Shown here: positions 1-8,095 of the stretch, in pieces
Position numbering within the stretch: the first letter of the stretch is position 1
Layout of the letters: every line of letters starts with the position of its first letter
Source of the DNA: Ramlibacter sp.
GTDB lineage: Bacteria > Pseudomonadota > Gammaproteobacteria > Burkholderiales > Burkholderiaceae_C
Direction: 5' to 3'
Length of the DNA stretch: 64,000 nucleotides
NCBI RefSeq assembly: GCF_028291745.1
Contig: NZ_JAQGNQ010000002.1
Span: forward strand, 1-64,000
Position numbers and translations under genes: made by a program
Notes under the pieces: generated by a model
The model's database searches: none
Told to the model about the DNA's origin: nothing
The model's input: the letters and a program-made list of their open reading frames with translations, nothing else

Positions 1-44
1 GGACCACCCTGGCCAAGGCCCGCAACATCCATCTCGACGAATGA
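1..44 (+). CDS. C-terminal tail of an unidentified gene (partial)
   Basis: An open frame runs in from the left edge and ends at a TGA at 42-44, reading TTLAKARNIHLDE before the stop. Only about 13 residues are visible, too few to assign a family. That it is coding is an inference from position: it sits in the same orientation as the next gene and is followed by an intergenic repeat rather than further coding sequence. It could equally be a chance open frame. Confidence 0.4.
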   Translation, partial: TTLAKARNIHLDE

Positions 45-104
45 CCGGTGCGCCGGCCTTCGCCCGCCTCCGTGGCGGTCATCCCCATGGATGTCACCGC
101 CATG

Positions 105-185
105 GTCATCCCGGCCTCGAGCCGGGATCCATGCAGCGCTTGATTCGAGCGCCGTCGTGGATTGCGGGTCAAGCCCGCAATGACA
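105..185. repeat. Paired-hairpin intergenic repeat (REP-like)
   Basis: Two short hairpins face each other. The left one has arms around CCCGGC...GCCGGG (about 109-126). The right one has TTGCGGGTCAAGCCCGCAA (about 162-180). The outer ends GTCATCC and GGATCCATG on the left, and TGGATT and AATGACATC on the right, are roughly inverted copies of each other. This layout (GTCAT ... GGATCCA ... TGGATT ... ATGAC) is typical of the small palindromic repeats scattered through proteobacterial intergenic regions. The spurious 60-residue ORF over it is not a gene. Confidence 0.6.
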
Positions 186-233
186 TCCACATCCCCCAGT
201 CTTTCGCCCGCCCGCAACCCTGACTGAATCAAC

Positions 234-1313
234 GTGACCCAAACCGCACCCCTGAGCATCGGTATCCTCAACGGCGACGACATCGGCCACGAGATCGTGC
301 CCGCCTCCGTGGAGATCAGCCGCGCCGCCGCCGAACTGCATGGCGTCGCCGTCGACTGGCGCCCCTTGCCGATCGGTGCCCGCGCGCTCGAGACCCATGG
401 CCACACGCTGCCGCCCGCAACGCTGGACACCCTGAAGACCCTGGACGGCTGGATCCTCGGCCCGATCGGCCACCGCGCCTATCCGAAGGGACCGAACGCG
501 ATCAATCCGCATCCGATCCTGCGCAAGCAATTCAACCTGTTCGCCAACGTGCGGCCCACGCGCTCGTATCCCGGCATCGGCTGCCTGCACGACGACGTGG
601 ACCTGGTGATCGTGCGCGAGAACAACGAGGGCTTCCAGCCCGATCGCAACATGGTGCTGGGTTCGGGCGAGTTCCGTCCGACCGACGAGGTCACGCTGTC
701 GGTCCGTGTGATCACGCGCACCGGCAGCCGCCGCGTCGCGCGCGCCGCCTTCGAGCTGGCGCGCCAGCGCCGCAAGCATCTCACCTACATCCACAAGGAC
801 ACGGTGTTCAAACTGAGCTGCGGGATGTTCGTGGAGGAGTGCCAGAAGCTGGCCGCCGAATACCCGGACGTGCTGGTCGACGACGTCATCGTCGACACCT
901 TCGCGATGCGCCTGGTGCGCGATCCGCAAAGCTTCGACGTGGTGGTCACCACCAACATGTTCGGCGACATCCTGTCCGACGAGGCCGCGGGCCTGGTCGG
1001 CGGCCTGGGCATGGCACCCGGCCTGTGCATCGGCGACGGCAACGTCGCGATGGCGCAAGCCACGCACGGCTCGGCGCCCGACATCGCCGGTCGCGGCATC
1101 GCCAATCCCTACGCGATCATCGAGTCGACGCGCATGATGTTCGAGTGGCTCGGACACAGCCGCGGCAACGAAGGCGCCGTGCGCATGGCAAAGTCCATGT
1201 CCGAAGCCACGACCGCGGCGCTGGCCGACGCGCAGGCGCGCACCGGCGACATCCGCGGCCAGGGCAACACCGCCAGCTTCACGCAGGCGGTGCTGCGCAA
1301 CCTGCGCAAGTGA
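234..1313 (+). CDS. Isocitrate/isopropylmalate dehydrogenase family protein
   Basis: NAD(P)-dependent decarboxylating dehydrogenase for a 2-hydroxy acid with a vicinal carboxylate; the exact substrate is not determined by sequence. The 359-residue product has the family layout: RENNEGF in the substrate-binding region (about residue 128), the catalytic lysine region YIHKDTVFKL, the metal-binding NMFGDILSDEAAGLVGG, and the nucleotide loop HGSAPDIAGRGIANP. RENNEGF is closer to the isocitrate/homoisocitrate/tartrate branch (RENTEG) than to LeuB (RELTGG). It starts with GTG, without a convincing ribosome-binding site. It is followed at 53 bp by an MDR oxidoreductase and a Bug-type binding protein, which suggests catabolism of an organic acid rather than leucine synthesis; this last point is inference. 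Confidence 0.88.
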   Translation: MTQTAPLSIGILNGDDIGHEIVPASVEISRAAAELHGVAVDWRPLPIGARALETHGHTLPPATLDTLKTLDGWILGPIGHRAYPKGPNAINPHPILRKQFNLFANVRPTRSYPGIGCLHDDVDLVIVRENNEGFQPDRNMVLGSGEFRPTDEVTLSVRVITRTGSRRVARAAFELARQRRKHLTYIHKDTVFKLSCGMFVEECQKLAAEYPDVLVDDVIVDTFAMRLVRDPQSFDVVVTTNMFGDILSDEAAGLVGGLGMAPGLCIGDGNVAMAQATHGSAPDIAGRGIANPYAIIESTRMMFEWLGHSRGNEGAVRMAKSMSEATTAALADAQARTGDIRGQGNTASFTQAVLRNLRK

Positions 1314-1366
1314 GGCGCCACTTGCGCTGACCATCCGGGTTCCCGCCCGGCAAAGGAGAGAGACCG

Positions 1367-2347
1367 ATGCAGTCGTGGTGGATGCAGATGAACGAAGCCG
1401 ACGCCGTGCTGGAAATGCGCGACGTGCCGGTGCCGCAGCCCGGGCCGCGCCAGATGCTGGTGCGCATGCACGCCTCCAGCCTCAATCGCGGCGAGTTCGT
1501 GGCGGGCCATGGCCTGCACGGCGCGACGGGCAGCTGGAAGGCGATCGGCGGCGAAGGCGCGGGCGTGGTCGCGGCGGTGGGGCCGGACGTTGGCGACTTC
1601 CGCGCCGGCGACCGCGTCATGGGCCGCTGCCCCGGCGCCTTCTCCGAGTACGCGGTGATGGACTGCGCGGAAGCGATGGCCGTACCCTCCACGCTGACGT
1701 GGGAAGAGGCCGCCGCCATCCCGCTGACCTTCCTGACCGCCTTCGACATGCTGGTGCTGCAGGGCCGCCTGGCGGCGGGCGAATGGCTGTTGATCAACGG
1801 CGTGTCCTCGGGCGTCGGGGTCGCCTCGCTGCAGCTTGGCAAGGTGTTGGGCGCGCGCGTGATCGGCACCTCCGGCTCGCAGGAGAAGCTGGATGCGCTC
1901 AAGCGCTACGGCCTCGATGTGGGCCTGTGCACGCGCACGGCCGACTTCGCACCCGAGGTCCTGCAGGCCACCGACCAGCACGGCGCCGACCTGGTGATCA
2001 ACGCGGTCGGCGGCTCGGTGTTCGCGGAGAACATTCGCGCGATGGCCTTCCAGGGGCGACTGGCCACCGTGGGTTATGTCGACGGCGTGCTGCATGCGGA
2101 CCTCGATCTCGAGGTGCTGCACGCCAAGCGGCTGGCCGTCTTCGGCGTGTCGAACAAGTTGCGCAGCAAGGCGCAACGCGCCGCCTCGGTGCCGCGCTTC
2201 ATCACCGAGGTGCTGCCGCACATCGCGGTCGGCCGCATCCGGCCGCAGATCGACCGCGAGTTCTCCTTCGCCGAAGTGCCCCAGGCGAAATCCCGCATGG
2301 AAGCCGGCGGCCACGTGGGCAAGATCGTGCTGCGTATCGCTTCCTGA
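1367..2347 (+). CDS. MDR-family zinc-independent oxidoreductase (quinone reductase/alcohol dehydrogenase type)
   Basis: Medium-chain dehydrogenase/reductase of 326 residues. The N-terminal GroES-like half includes the segment EGAGVVAAVGPDVGDFRAGDRV. The Rossmann half has the cofactor loop LLINGVSSGVGVASLQLGK (about residue 137), and the C-terminus is KIVLRIAS. The cysteine/histidine ligands of the zinc alcohol dehydrogenases are absent, which fits an NADPH:quinone-reductase-like enzyme. A good AAGGAGAG ribosome-binding site precedes the ATG. It lies between an IMDH-family enzyme and a Bug-type binding protein on the same strand, probably one operon. The substrate is not predictable. Confidence 0.9.
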   Translation: MQSWWMQMNEADAVLEMRDVPVPQPGPRQMLVRMHASSLNRGEFVAGHGLHGATGSWKAIGGEGAGVVAAVGPDVGDFRAGDRVMGRCPGAFSEYAVMDCAEAMAVPSTLTWEEAAAIPLTFLTAFDMLVLQGRLAAGEWLLINGVSSGVGVASLQLGKVLGARVIGTSGSQEKLDALKRYGLDVGLCTRTADFAPEVLQATDQHGADLVINAVGGSVFAENIRAMAFQGRLATVGYVDGVLHADLDLEVLHAKRLAVFGVSNKLRSKAQRAASVPRFITEVLPHIAVGRIRPQIDREFSFAEVPQAKSRMEAGGHVGKIVLRIAS

Positions 2348-2392
2348 GTTTTGCTGCACGAACGAGCCCGCGGCGGGCCAAGGAGACAAGGC

Positions 2393-3364
2393 ATGAAGAG
2401 AAGAAATCTTGCCGCAGCCCTGGTCCTCGCCGACCTCGGCGTGGCGGCCTGGGCGCAGCCCGCGGGCTATCCCGCTCACCCCATCCGGCTCGTGATCGGC
2501 TTTGCGCCCGGAGGCGCTGCCGATACCGTGGCGCGGGTGATGAGCGATGCCTTCGGCAAGGCCCTGGGCCAGCCGGTGCTGGTGGACAACAAGCCGGGCA
2601 ACGGCTCCAGCATTGCCGCCGACATCGTGGCCAAGTCGCCGCCGGATGGCTACACGCTGCTGATCGCCAGCCCGAGCAGCATCTCGGTCAATCCCGCGCT
2701 CAATCCCAAGCTGCCTTATGCGCCTGCCGACCTGCTGCCGGTGACCAGGATGACGACTTCGCCGCTGGTGCTGGCGGTGAATCCCGCCACCGGCATCCAG
2801 TCCGTGCCGGAGCTGATCGCGGCGGCGAAGAAGTCGCCCGGCAGGCTCAATTACTCGACCTCCGGCAATGGCTCGGCGCCGCATCTCGGTGCCGCGCTGT
2901 TCACGCAACTGACCGGTGCGCAGATGACGCACGTCCCGTATCGCGGTGGCAGCCTGGCGATCCAGTCGGTGATGGCCGGCGACACGCAAGTGACCTTCGG
3001 GACCTCGCCCTCGGTGCTGCCGCAGGCGAGCGGCGGTCGCTTGCGCGTGCTGGCCGTCAGCACCCGCGAGCGCTCGCCGCTGGTGCCCGACGTGCCCGGC
3101 ATGCGCGAGGCCGGCCTGCCCGACTACAACCTCGAGTTCTGGTACGGCATGTTCGTGCCGGCCGGCACGCCCGCGCCCATCGTCCGCAAGATCTATGAGG
3201 CCACGGTCAGCGCGATGCAGCAACCGGCCGTGAAAGCAGCGCTCGCGCGCGAGGGCACGGAGGTGTCGCTGTCGCCCTCGCCCGAGGCCTTCGGCAACTT
3301 CCTGGTGGACGACGGCAAGTTCTGGGTCGGCCTGGTGAAAAGCGCCAAGGTCAAGAGCGAGTGA
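2393..3364 (+). CDS. Bug/TTT-family periplasmic solute-binding protein
   Basis: Secreted binding protein of the tripartite tricarboxylate transporter receptor (Bug) family, which usually binds carboxylates in the periplasm. The ATG at 2393 was chosen because it follows AAGGAGACAAGGC and begins a normal Sec signal peptide (MKRRN, hydrophobic stretch, AWA cleavage site); the ORF-track start 42 bp upstream lacks these. The mature part has the family signature PIRLVIGFAPGGAADTVAR, the PYRGGSLA loop, and the C-terminal GTPAPIVRKIYEA region. At 323 residues it has normal family length. No TctA/TctB membrane genes are nearby, as is usual for orphan Bug proteins in Burkholderiales. Confidence 0.92.
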   Translation: MKRRNLAAALVLADLGVAAWAQPAGYPAHPIRLVIGFAPGGAADTVARVMSDAFGKALGQPVLVDNKPGNGSSIAADIVAKSPPDGYTLLIASPSSISVNPALNPKLPYAPADLLPVTRMTTSPLVLAVNPATGIQSVPELIAAAKKSPGRLNYSTSGNGSAPHLGAALFTQLTGAQMTHVPYRGGSLAIQSVMAGDTQVTFGTSPSVLPQASGGRLRVLAVSTRERSPLVPDVPGMREAGLPDYNLEFWYGMFVPAGTPAPIVRKIYEATVSAMQQPAVKAALAREGTEVSLSPSPEAFGNFLVDDGKFWVGLVKSAKVKSE

Positions 3365-3436
3365 GGCAATGTAACGCCGGCGGCGCGCGGCGCGGGCGGC
3401 GCTAAGCTGCGCGCTTGTTCCGTGCAGGAGACTCGC

Positions 3437-4336
3437 ATGACCACCCGCCTCACCGCCCACGACTTCGACCAGGAACTGCTGATTCTCTTCGACGCCTACG
3501 TGCACGGCGACGTGGACCGGCGCGGCTTCCTCGAGCGCGCGCAGCGCTTTGCCAAGGCGGGCGTGACGGCCGCCGGCCTGCTGGCCGCCCTGAGCCCCGA
3601 CTTCGCGGCGGGCCAGCAGATCAAGCCGGACGATGCGCGCGTGAAGAGCGAATGGGTGACCGTGCCATCGCCGGCCGGCCACGGCACCATCCGCGGCTAT
3701 CTCGCGCGCCCCACGTCCGCCGGCACGCGCAAGGTGCCCGCCGTGCTGGTGATCCACGAGAACCGCGGCCTCAATCCGCACATCGAGGACATCGCCCGGC
3801 GGCTGGCGCTGGACGGCTTCATGGCGTTCGCGCCCGACGCGCTCACTTCAGTGGGCGGCTATCCGGGCGACGAGGACAAGGCGCGCACCGCCTTTGCCAC
3901 GCTCGATCAGCCCAAGACTCGCGCGGACTTCCTGGCCGCGGCGGCCTGGCTGCGCGCGCGCCCGGACGGCAACGGCCGCATGGGCGCGGTCGGCTTCTGC
4001 TACGGTGGCGGCATCGTGCACTGGCTGGCGACCGCCCTGCCGGACCTCAATGCGGCCGTCACCTTCTACGGCAACACGCCGCCGCCGGAAGACGCGGCCA
4101 AGGTGAAGGCACCGCTGCTGGTGAATCTGGCGGGCACCGACGAACGCATCAACGCGGCCTGGCCTGCGTACGAAGCGGCCTTGAAGGCCGCCGGCGTGAA
4201 GTTCGCCGTCTACCAGTACGCCGGCACGCAGCACGGCTTCAACAACGACACCACGCCGCGCTACGACCCCGCAGCCGCCAAGCTGGCGTGGGACCGCACC
4301 ATCGGCTTCTTCAAGTCGAACCTGATTCCGCTCTGA
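3437..4336 (+). CDS. Dienelactone hydrolase family protein with Tat-like leader
   Basis: Alpha/beta hydrolase of the dienelactone hydrolase family, 299 residues. The cysteine nucleophile lies in GFCYGGG, the acid is probably in LAGTDERIN, and the histidine is in TQHGFNND. An internal N-terminal segment, DRRGFLERAQRFAKAG followed by a hydrophobic run, resembles a twin-arginine signal displaced by about 30 residues, a feature shared with YghX-like members; export is therefore possible. The start at 3437 has CAGGAG 6 bases upstream; the ORF-track GTG at 3422 overlaps this site and is unlikely. The substrate is unknown. It is the last gene of the first plus-strand run. Confidence 0.9.
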   Translation: MTTRLTAHDFDQELLILFDAYVHGDVDRRGFLERAQRFAKAGVTAAGLLAALSPDFAAGQQIKPDDARVKSEWVTVPSPAGHGTIRGYLARPTSAGTRKVPAVLVIHENRGLNPHIEDIARRLALDGFMAFAPDALTSVGGYPGDEDKARTAFATLDQPKTRADFLAAAAWLRARPDGNGRMGAVGFCYGGGIVHWLATALPDLNAAVTFYGNTPPPEDAAKVKAPLLVNLAGTDERINAAWPAYEAALKAAGVKFAVYQYAGTQHGFNNDTTPRYDPAAAKLAWDRTIGFFKSNLIPL

Positions 4337-4575
4337 AGCGCTGCGGGCCGGCGTGGCGGCAAGTGCGCGCTGCGGTGTTCCCGGCCCGTGAATTCAGCAC
4401 GGAGCAGCGCGGGCAGGCCGTGCCGGATCGTTTCTAATACGGGTCGCGTCCGCCGGACGCTTCACCGCAGGCAGCGGGCCCCGCGCCGCGCGTGTGTGCG
4501 CACTTCGCGGCGCCCGGCGCCACCCCATCCACCCTCGTCAGCGCGCGCTACGGCGCGTGCCAAGGAATCGTTTTC

Positions 4576-5262
4576 TTGCGCAGCACTTTCGGCCAGTCCA
4601 GCCTGGTCCGCCAACTGGCGGCGTGGATGCCCGCGGAAGCGGAAACGCCGGGCATGGACGTCGCCGAGCGGCTCAGTCTCTGGCTGAACGCCTTCGATGC
4701 GATCGGGCTGCAGCAGGCGCAGCAAGCGATCCGGCAGATCCGCACAGCGGCCCCGGCCAGCGGCGATGCGCCGCCCGTTTCGGCGGAGGCGCTGTCCGCC
4801 GACCTGCAGCGCGTGCGCAGCGCGCTGGCCGGCGCGATCGCGCAGGACCCGCGCAGATTGGCCCTCAGCCCCGAGGGCAGCAAGCCCTGGCAGCAAAGGC
4901 ACCTCGAACTGCAGCGGCAGATGGAGCAGATGATCCAGCCCCTGCGCGAACACGTGCAGCAGGCGCTCGCGCGCGTCTCGCCGCGACTGCGTCAACTGGC
5001 CGCGCTCGATGCCGTCCTGGCCCAGGCGCTGGCCGCGCGCGAGCAGGCGGTGCTGCCCACGGTGACCACGCTGCTGGAGCGGCGCTTCGTCCAGTTGCGC
5101 GCGCAAGCAAATGGCGACGGCACGAGCGAGGGCGCAGCCACGTGGCTGGAAGACTTTGCCGGCGAGTGGCGGCAGGTGCTGCTGGCCGAACTGGACCTGC
5201 GCCTGCAACCCGTGCTGGGCCTGATCGAGGCCCTGGGCAATGAATTGAAGAATCGAGCATGA
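4576..5262 (+). CDS. DUF3348 family protein, first gene of a Zorya-like motor operon
   Basis: A 228-residue, largely helical protein matching the DUF3348 pattern: an N-terminal RSTFGQSSLVRQLAAW segment, then VAERLSLWLNAFDAIGLQQA, with helical heptad-like stretches to the end. I chose a TTG start at 4576 because AAGGA lies 9 bases upstream and because family members begin close to this RxxFxxxxLxRxLA motif; the GTG at 4492 in the ORF track would add 28 unrelated residues. It overlaps the next gene by 4 bp (ATGA), so the two are translationally coupled. There is no signal peptide or membrane segment, so it is likely cytoplasmic and may contact the motor tail. Function is not established to my knowledge. 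Confidence 0.8.
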   Translation: MRSTFGQSSLVRQLAAWMPAEAETPGMDVAERLSLWLNAFDAIGLQQAQQAIRQIRTAAPASGDAPPVSAEALSADLQRVRSALAGAIAQDPRRLALSPEGSKPWQQRHLELQRQMEQMIQPLREHVQQALARVSPRLRQLAALDAVLAQALAAREQAVLPTVTTLLERRFVQLRAQANGDGTSEGAATWLEDFAGEWRQVLLAELDLRLQPVLGLIEALGNELKNRA

Positions 5263-7439
5263 GCAAGCGTTTTTTTGTGGCCGCCTTCGCGATCGGTGCA
5301 GCGGCCGTCCTGTGGGTGGCGCTGGGCTTTGTCGGCGCCGGCTGGTTGCCGCTCGCGATGACCGTGGCGATCGGCGCGGTGTACCTGGTCGGTGCCTTCG
5401 AGCTGCGGCAGTACCGCGCCGCGAGCGCCGGACTGGCGGCGGCGCTGGATCACGTTCCGCAGCCGCTGGCGCAACTCGCCGACTGGCTGCCGCAGGTGCC
5501 GCCCTCGCTGCGCAACACCGTGCGCCTGCGCGTCGAAGGCGAGCGGGTGGGGCTGCCCGGGCCGGCGCTGACGCCGTATCTGGTCGGCCTGCTGGTGATG
5601 CTCGGCATGCTGGGCACTTTCCTCGGCATGGTCGTCACCTTCAAGGGCGCGGTCTTCGCACTGGAGGGCTCGACCGATCTGCAGGCGATCCGCTCCGCGC
5701 TGGCGGCGCCGATCAAGGGCCTGGGGCTTTCCTTCGGCACCTCGGTGGCGGGCGTCGCGGCCTCGGCCATGCTGGGCCTGATGTCGGCGATCGGCCGGCG
5801 CGAGCGGCTGGAGCTGGCGCGCCAGCTCGATGCGCTGATCGCGACCACCTTGCTGCCCTTTTCACGGGCGCAGCAGCGACAGGAGACGGTGCGCGCGGTG
5901 CAAGCGCAGGCGCACGCGCTGCCGCAGGTGGTGCACCAGCTCGAGGCGATGATGGAGCGCATGGAGCGGCGCAGCGAGCAGCTCGATGCGCAACTGCTGG
6001 CCCGGCACGCGCAGCTGCAGGCTGAAGTCACCCGTGCCTACGGCGAGCTCGCACACACGGTGGGCGCCGCGCTGAAGGAGAGCCTGGATGCCGGTGCGGC
6101 CGCGGCGGGCGAGAGCATCCGGCCCGTGGTGGTCGGCGCGATGGCGCAGGTGGTGCAAGAGGCGCAGCGCCTGCATGAGCGCCTGGGCACCGTGGCGCAG
6201 GGCCAGGTGGACACCTTGTCGCAGCAGTTCGATGCCAGCGCGCGCAACGTGGCGCAGACCTGGTCGGCCGCGCTGCAGCGGCACGAGCGCAGCAGCGAGG
6301 CCGTGGGCGCGGGACTGGAGCGCTCGCTCGTGGCCTTCGCCGCCAACTTCGAGCAGCGCAGTGCCAGCCTCGTTGCCACCGTTGCCGACAGCCTGGCGCA
6401 CGCGCAATCAGACCAGGAACGCGCGCATCAGCAGAAGCTGCAGGCCTTCACGCAGGCGCTGGTGGCCATGTCCGCCGACCTGCAAGCGCAATGGGGGCGT
6501 GCCGGCGAGCAGGCGGTCGCGCAGCAGCAGGCCGTGTGGGCCGCGCTGGAGCAGGCCAGCAGCGACATCACGCAACGCACCGCCACGCAGGCGGGCCGCA
6601 CGCTGGGCGAGGTTGCGCGCCTGCTGGATCAATCGCACGCATTGGTGCACGCGCGCAGCGAGAGCGAAGCGCGCTGGAGCGAGCAGCACGGCCAGCGCAT
6701 GGACCAACTTGCGGGCCTGTGGCGCAGCGAACTCGCCGCGTTGCGGCAGGAGGAAAGCCTGCGCGGCGAAGCGGCAGTCGCGCGCCTGGGCGACCTGCAG
6801 GGCGAAGTCACGCGCCATCTCGCAACGCTTGGCGCCGCGCTCGAAGCGCCGTTGACGCGCCTGCTGCAGACCGCCGCGGAAGTACCGCAAGCCGCGGCCG
6901 GCGTGATCACCGAACTGCGCGCGGAAATGAGCCGCGTCGCCGAACGCGACAACCTGGCCCTGAGCGAACGCAGCGCCTTGCTGGAGCAGCTCGGTGCGCT
7001 GCTGCAGGCGCTGCAGCACGACTCGGGCGCGCAGCGGGGTGCGATCGAAAGCCTGGTGGCCTCGGCGGGCTCCTTGTTCGATCGCGCGGGGCAGCAGTTT
7101 GCCCACACGCTCGATGCGCACGCCGGAGCGGCCGGCGCAGTGGCGGCGCAGGTCACCGGCAGCGCGCTGGAGCTGGCCAGCCTGGGCGAAGCGTTCGGCG
7201 CGGGCGTGCAGCAGTTCCAGGCCAGCAACGAGAAACTGGTCGAGACGCTGCAGCGCATCGAAGCCTCGCTGCAGCGCTCCACGGCGCGCAGCGACGAGCA
7301 ACTTGCCTACTACGTGGCGCAGGCGCGCGAGGTGATCGACCTGAGCATCGCCTCGCAACAGGGCCTGGTCGACCACCTGCGCCAGCTGGAGGGCAAGCCT
7401 GCCAAGCCGCTGGCGCTGGTCGAGGGTAGCCGCGGATGA
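5259..7439 (+). CDS. DUF802 protein: MotA/ExbB-like stator subunit with long coiled coil (ZorA-like)
   Basis: A 726-residue membrane protein. Two helices span residues 5-50. A second pair follows at about 105-130 (LVGLLVMLGMLGTFLGMVV) and 145-175 (IKGLGLSFGTSVAGVAASAML); these match the two conserved pore segments of MotA/TolQ/ExbB-type proton channels. Residues from about 185 to the end form a very long alanine/glutamine/glutamate-rich coiled coil with repeated DUF802-type units. A stator-like head with a long cytoplasmic tail is the architecture of ZorA in Zorya anti-phage systems. It overlaps both neighbours by 4 bp and is followed directly by a MotB/OmpA-type partner, as expected for a 5:2 motor. 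The motor role is inferred. Confidence 0.85.
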   Translation: MSKRFFVAAFAIGAAAVLWVALGFVGAGWLPLAMTVAIGAVYLVGAFELRQYRAASAGLAAALDHVPQPLAQLADWLPQVPPSLRNTVRLRVEGERVGLPGPALTPYLVGLLVMLGMLGTFLGMVVTFKGAVFALEGSTDLQAIRSALAAPIKGLGLSFGTSVAGVAASAMLGLMSAIGRRERLELARQLDALIATTLLPFSRAQQRQETVRAVQAQAHALPQVVHQLEAMMERMERRSEQLDAQLLARHAQLQAEVTRAYGELAHTVGAALKESLDAGAAAAGESIRPVVVGAMAQVVQEAQRLHERLGTVAQGQVDTLSQQFDASARNVAQTWSAALQRHERSSEAVGAGLERSLVAFAANFEQRSASLVATVADSLAHAQSDQERAHQQKLQAFTQALVAMSADLQAQWGRAGEQAVAQQQAVWAALEQASSDITQRTATQAGRTLGEVARLLDQSHALVHARSESEARWSEQHGQRMDQLAGLWRSELAALRQEESLRGEAAVARLGDLQGEVTRHLATLGAALEAPLTRLLQTAAEVPQAAAGVITELRAEMSRVAERDNLALSERSALLEQLGALLQALQHDSGAQRGAIESLVASAGSLFDRAGQQFAHTLDAHAGAAGAVAAQVTGSALELASLGEAFGAGVQQFQASNEKLVETLQRIEASLQRSTARSDEQLAYYVAQAREVIDLSIASQQGLVDHLRQLEGKPAKPLALVEGSRG

Positions 7440-8095
7440 TGGAACTGGATGAAGGCGACCTCGGCGCCGAGGCGACCGCGCCGGTGTGGGCGGTGTTCGG
7501 CGATCTGATGGCCGGCCTGCTGGGCGCCTTCGTGCTGGTGCTGGTGGGCGTGCTGGTGGTGCAGATGGACCTGGTGTCGCATCTGCAGGAGGAGGTGGGC
7601 AAGCGCCGCGTCGAGGAGCAGCGGCGCATGGCGCTGGAACAGGCGCTGGCCGTTCCGCTGGCCTCGGGGCGCGTCACGCTCAACGGGGGGCGCATCGGCA
7701 TCAGCGGCAGCGTGCTGTTTCCGCTCAACTCCGACCAGCTGCGGCCCGAAGGGCGGCAACTGCTGCAAAGCCTGGTGCAGCCGCTGCGGGTATACCTGGG
7801 CGAGCGCAACGAGATGCTGATGGTCAGCGGCTTCACCGACGACAAGCCGATCCAGGAAGGCAACCGACGCTTTGCCGACAACCTTGAGCTGTCCGCGCAG
7901 CGCGCGCTCACCGTGACGCGCGCGCTGATCGAGGAAGGCATGCCGTCCGCGCAGGTGTTCGCGGCGGCCTTCGGGCCCGAACAGCCCGTCGCCTCCAACG
8001 GCAGCGAACAGGGGCGCTCCTTGAATCGGCGGGTGGAGATGGCCCCGGTGCCCAGAACCGCAGCCCCCGCGGCGGTGAACAGCGGGCGGCCATGA
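7436..8095 (+). CDS. OmpA/MotB-like peptidoglycan-binding protein (ZorB-like)
   Basis: A 219-residue protein with one N-terminal membrane helix and a C-terminal OmpA/MotB domain. The helix begins VFGDLMAGLLGAFVLVLVG, and Asp23 sits where MotB and ZorB carry the proton-conducting aspartate. A short coiled coil (LQEEVGKRRVEEQRRMALEQ) links it to the OmpA domain, seen as VLFPLNSDQLRPEGRQLL, LMVSGFTDDKPI, NLELSAQRALTVTRALIEEG and a final SLNRRVEM. The domain would anchor the complex to the cell wall. It overlaps the DUF802 gene and the DUF2894 gene by 4 bp each. The aspartate and the gene order together argue for a proton-driven stator pair rather than a structural OmpA protein. Confidence 0.88.
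   Translation: MMELDEGDLGAEATAPVWAVFGDLMAGLLGAFVLVLVGVLVVQMDLVSHLQEEVGKRRVEEQRRMALEQALAVPLASGRVTLNGGRIGISGSVLFPLNSDQLRPEGRQLLQSLVQPLRVYLGERNEMLMVSGFTDDKPIQEGNRRFADNLELSAQRALTVTRALIEEGMPSAQVFAAAFGPEQPVASNGSEQGRSLNRRVEMAPVPRTAAPAAVNSGRP

Noticed and set aside
41-223. 60-codon ORF near the left edge
   Set aside because: Falls on the intergenic palindromic repeat; no ribosome-binding site and no protein-like composition.
1109-3781. 890-codon minus-strand ORF
   Set aside because: Lies opposite three well-supported plus-strand genes; its composition (runs of Arg, His, Gly, Ala) is that of an antisense shadow in high-GC DNA, without motifs.
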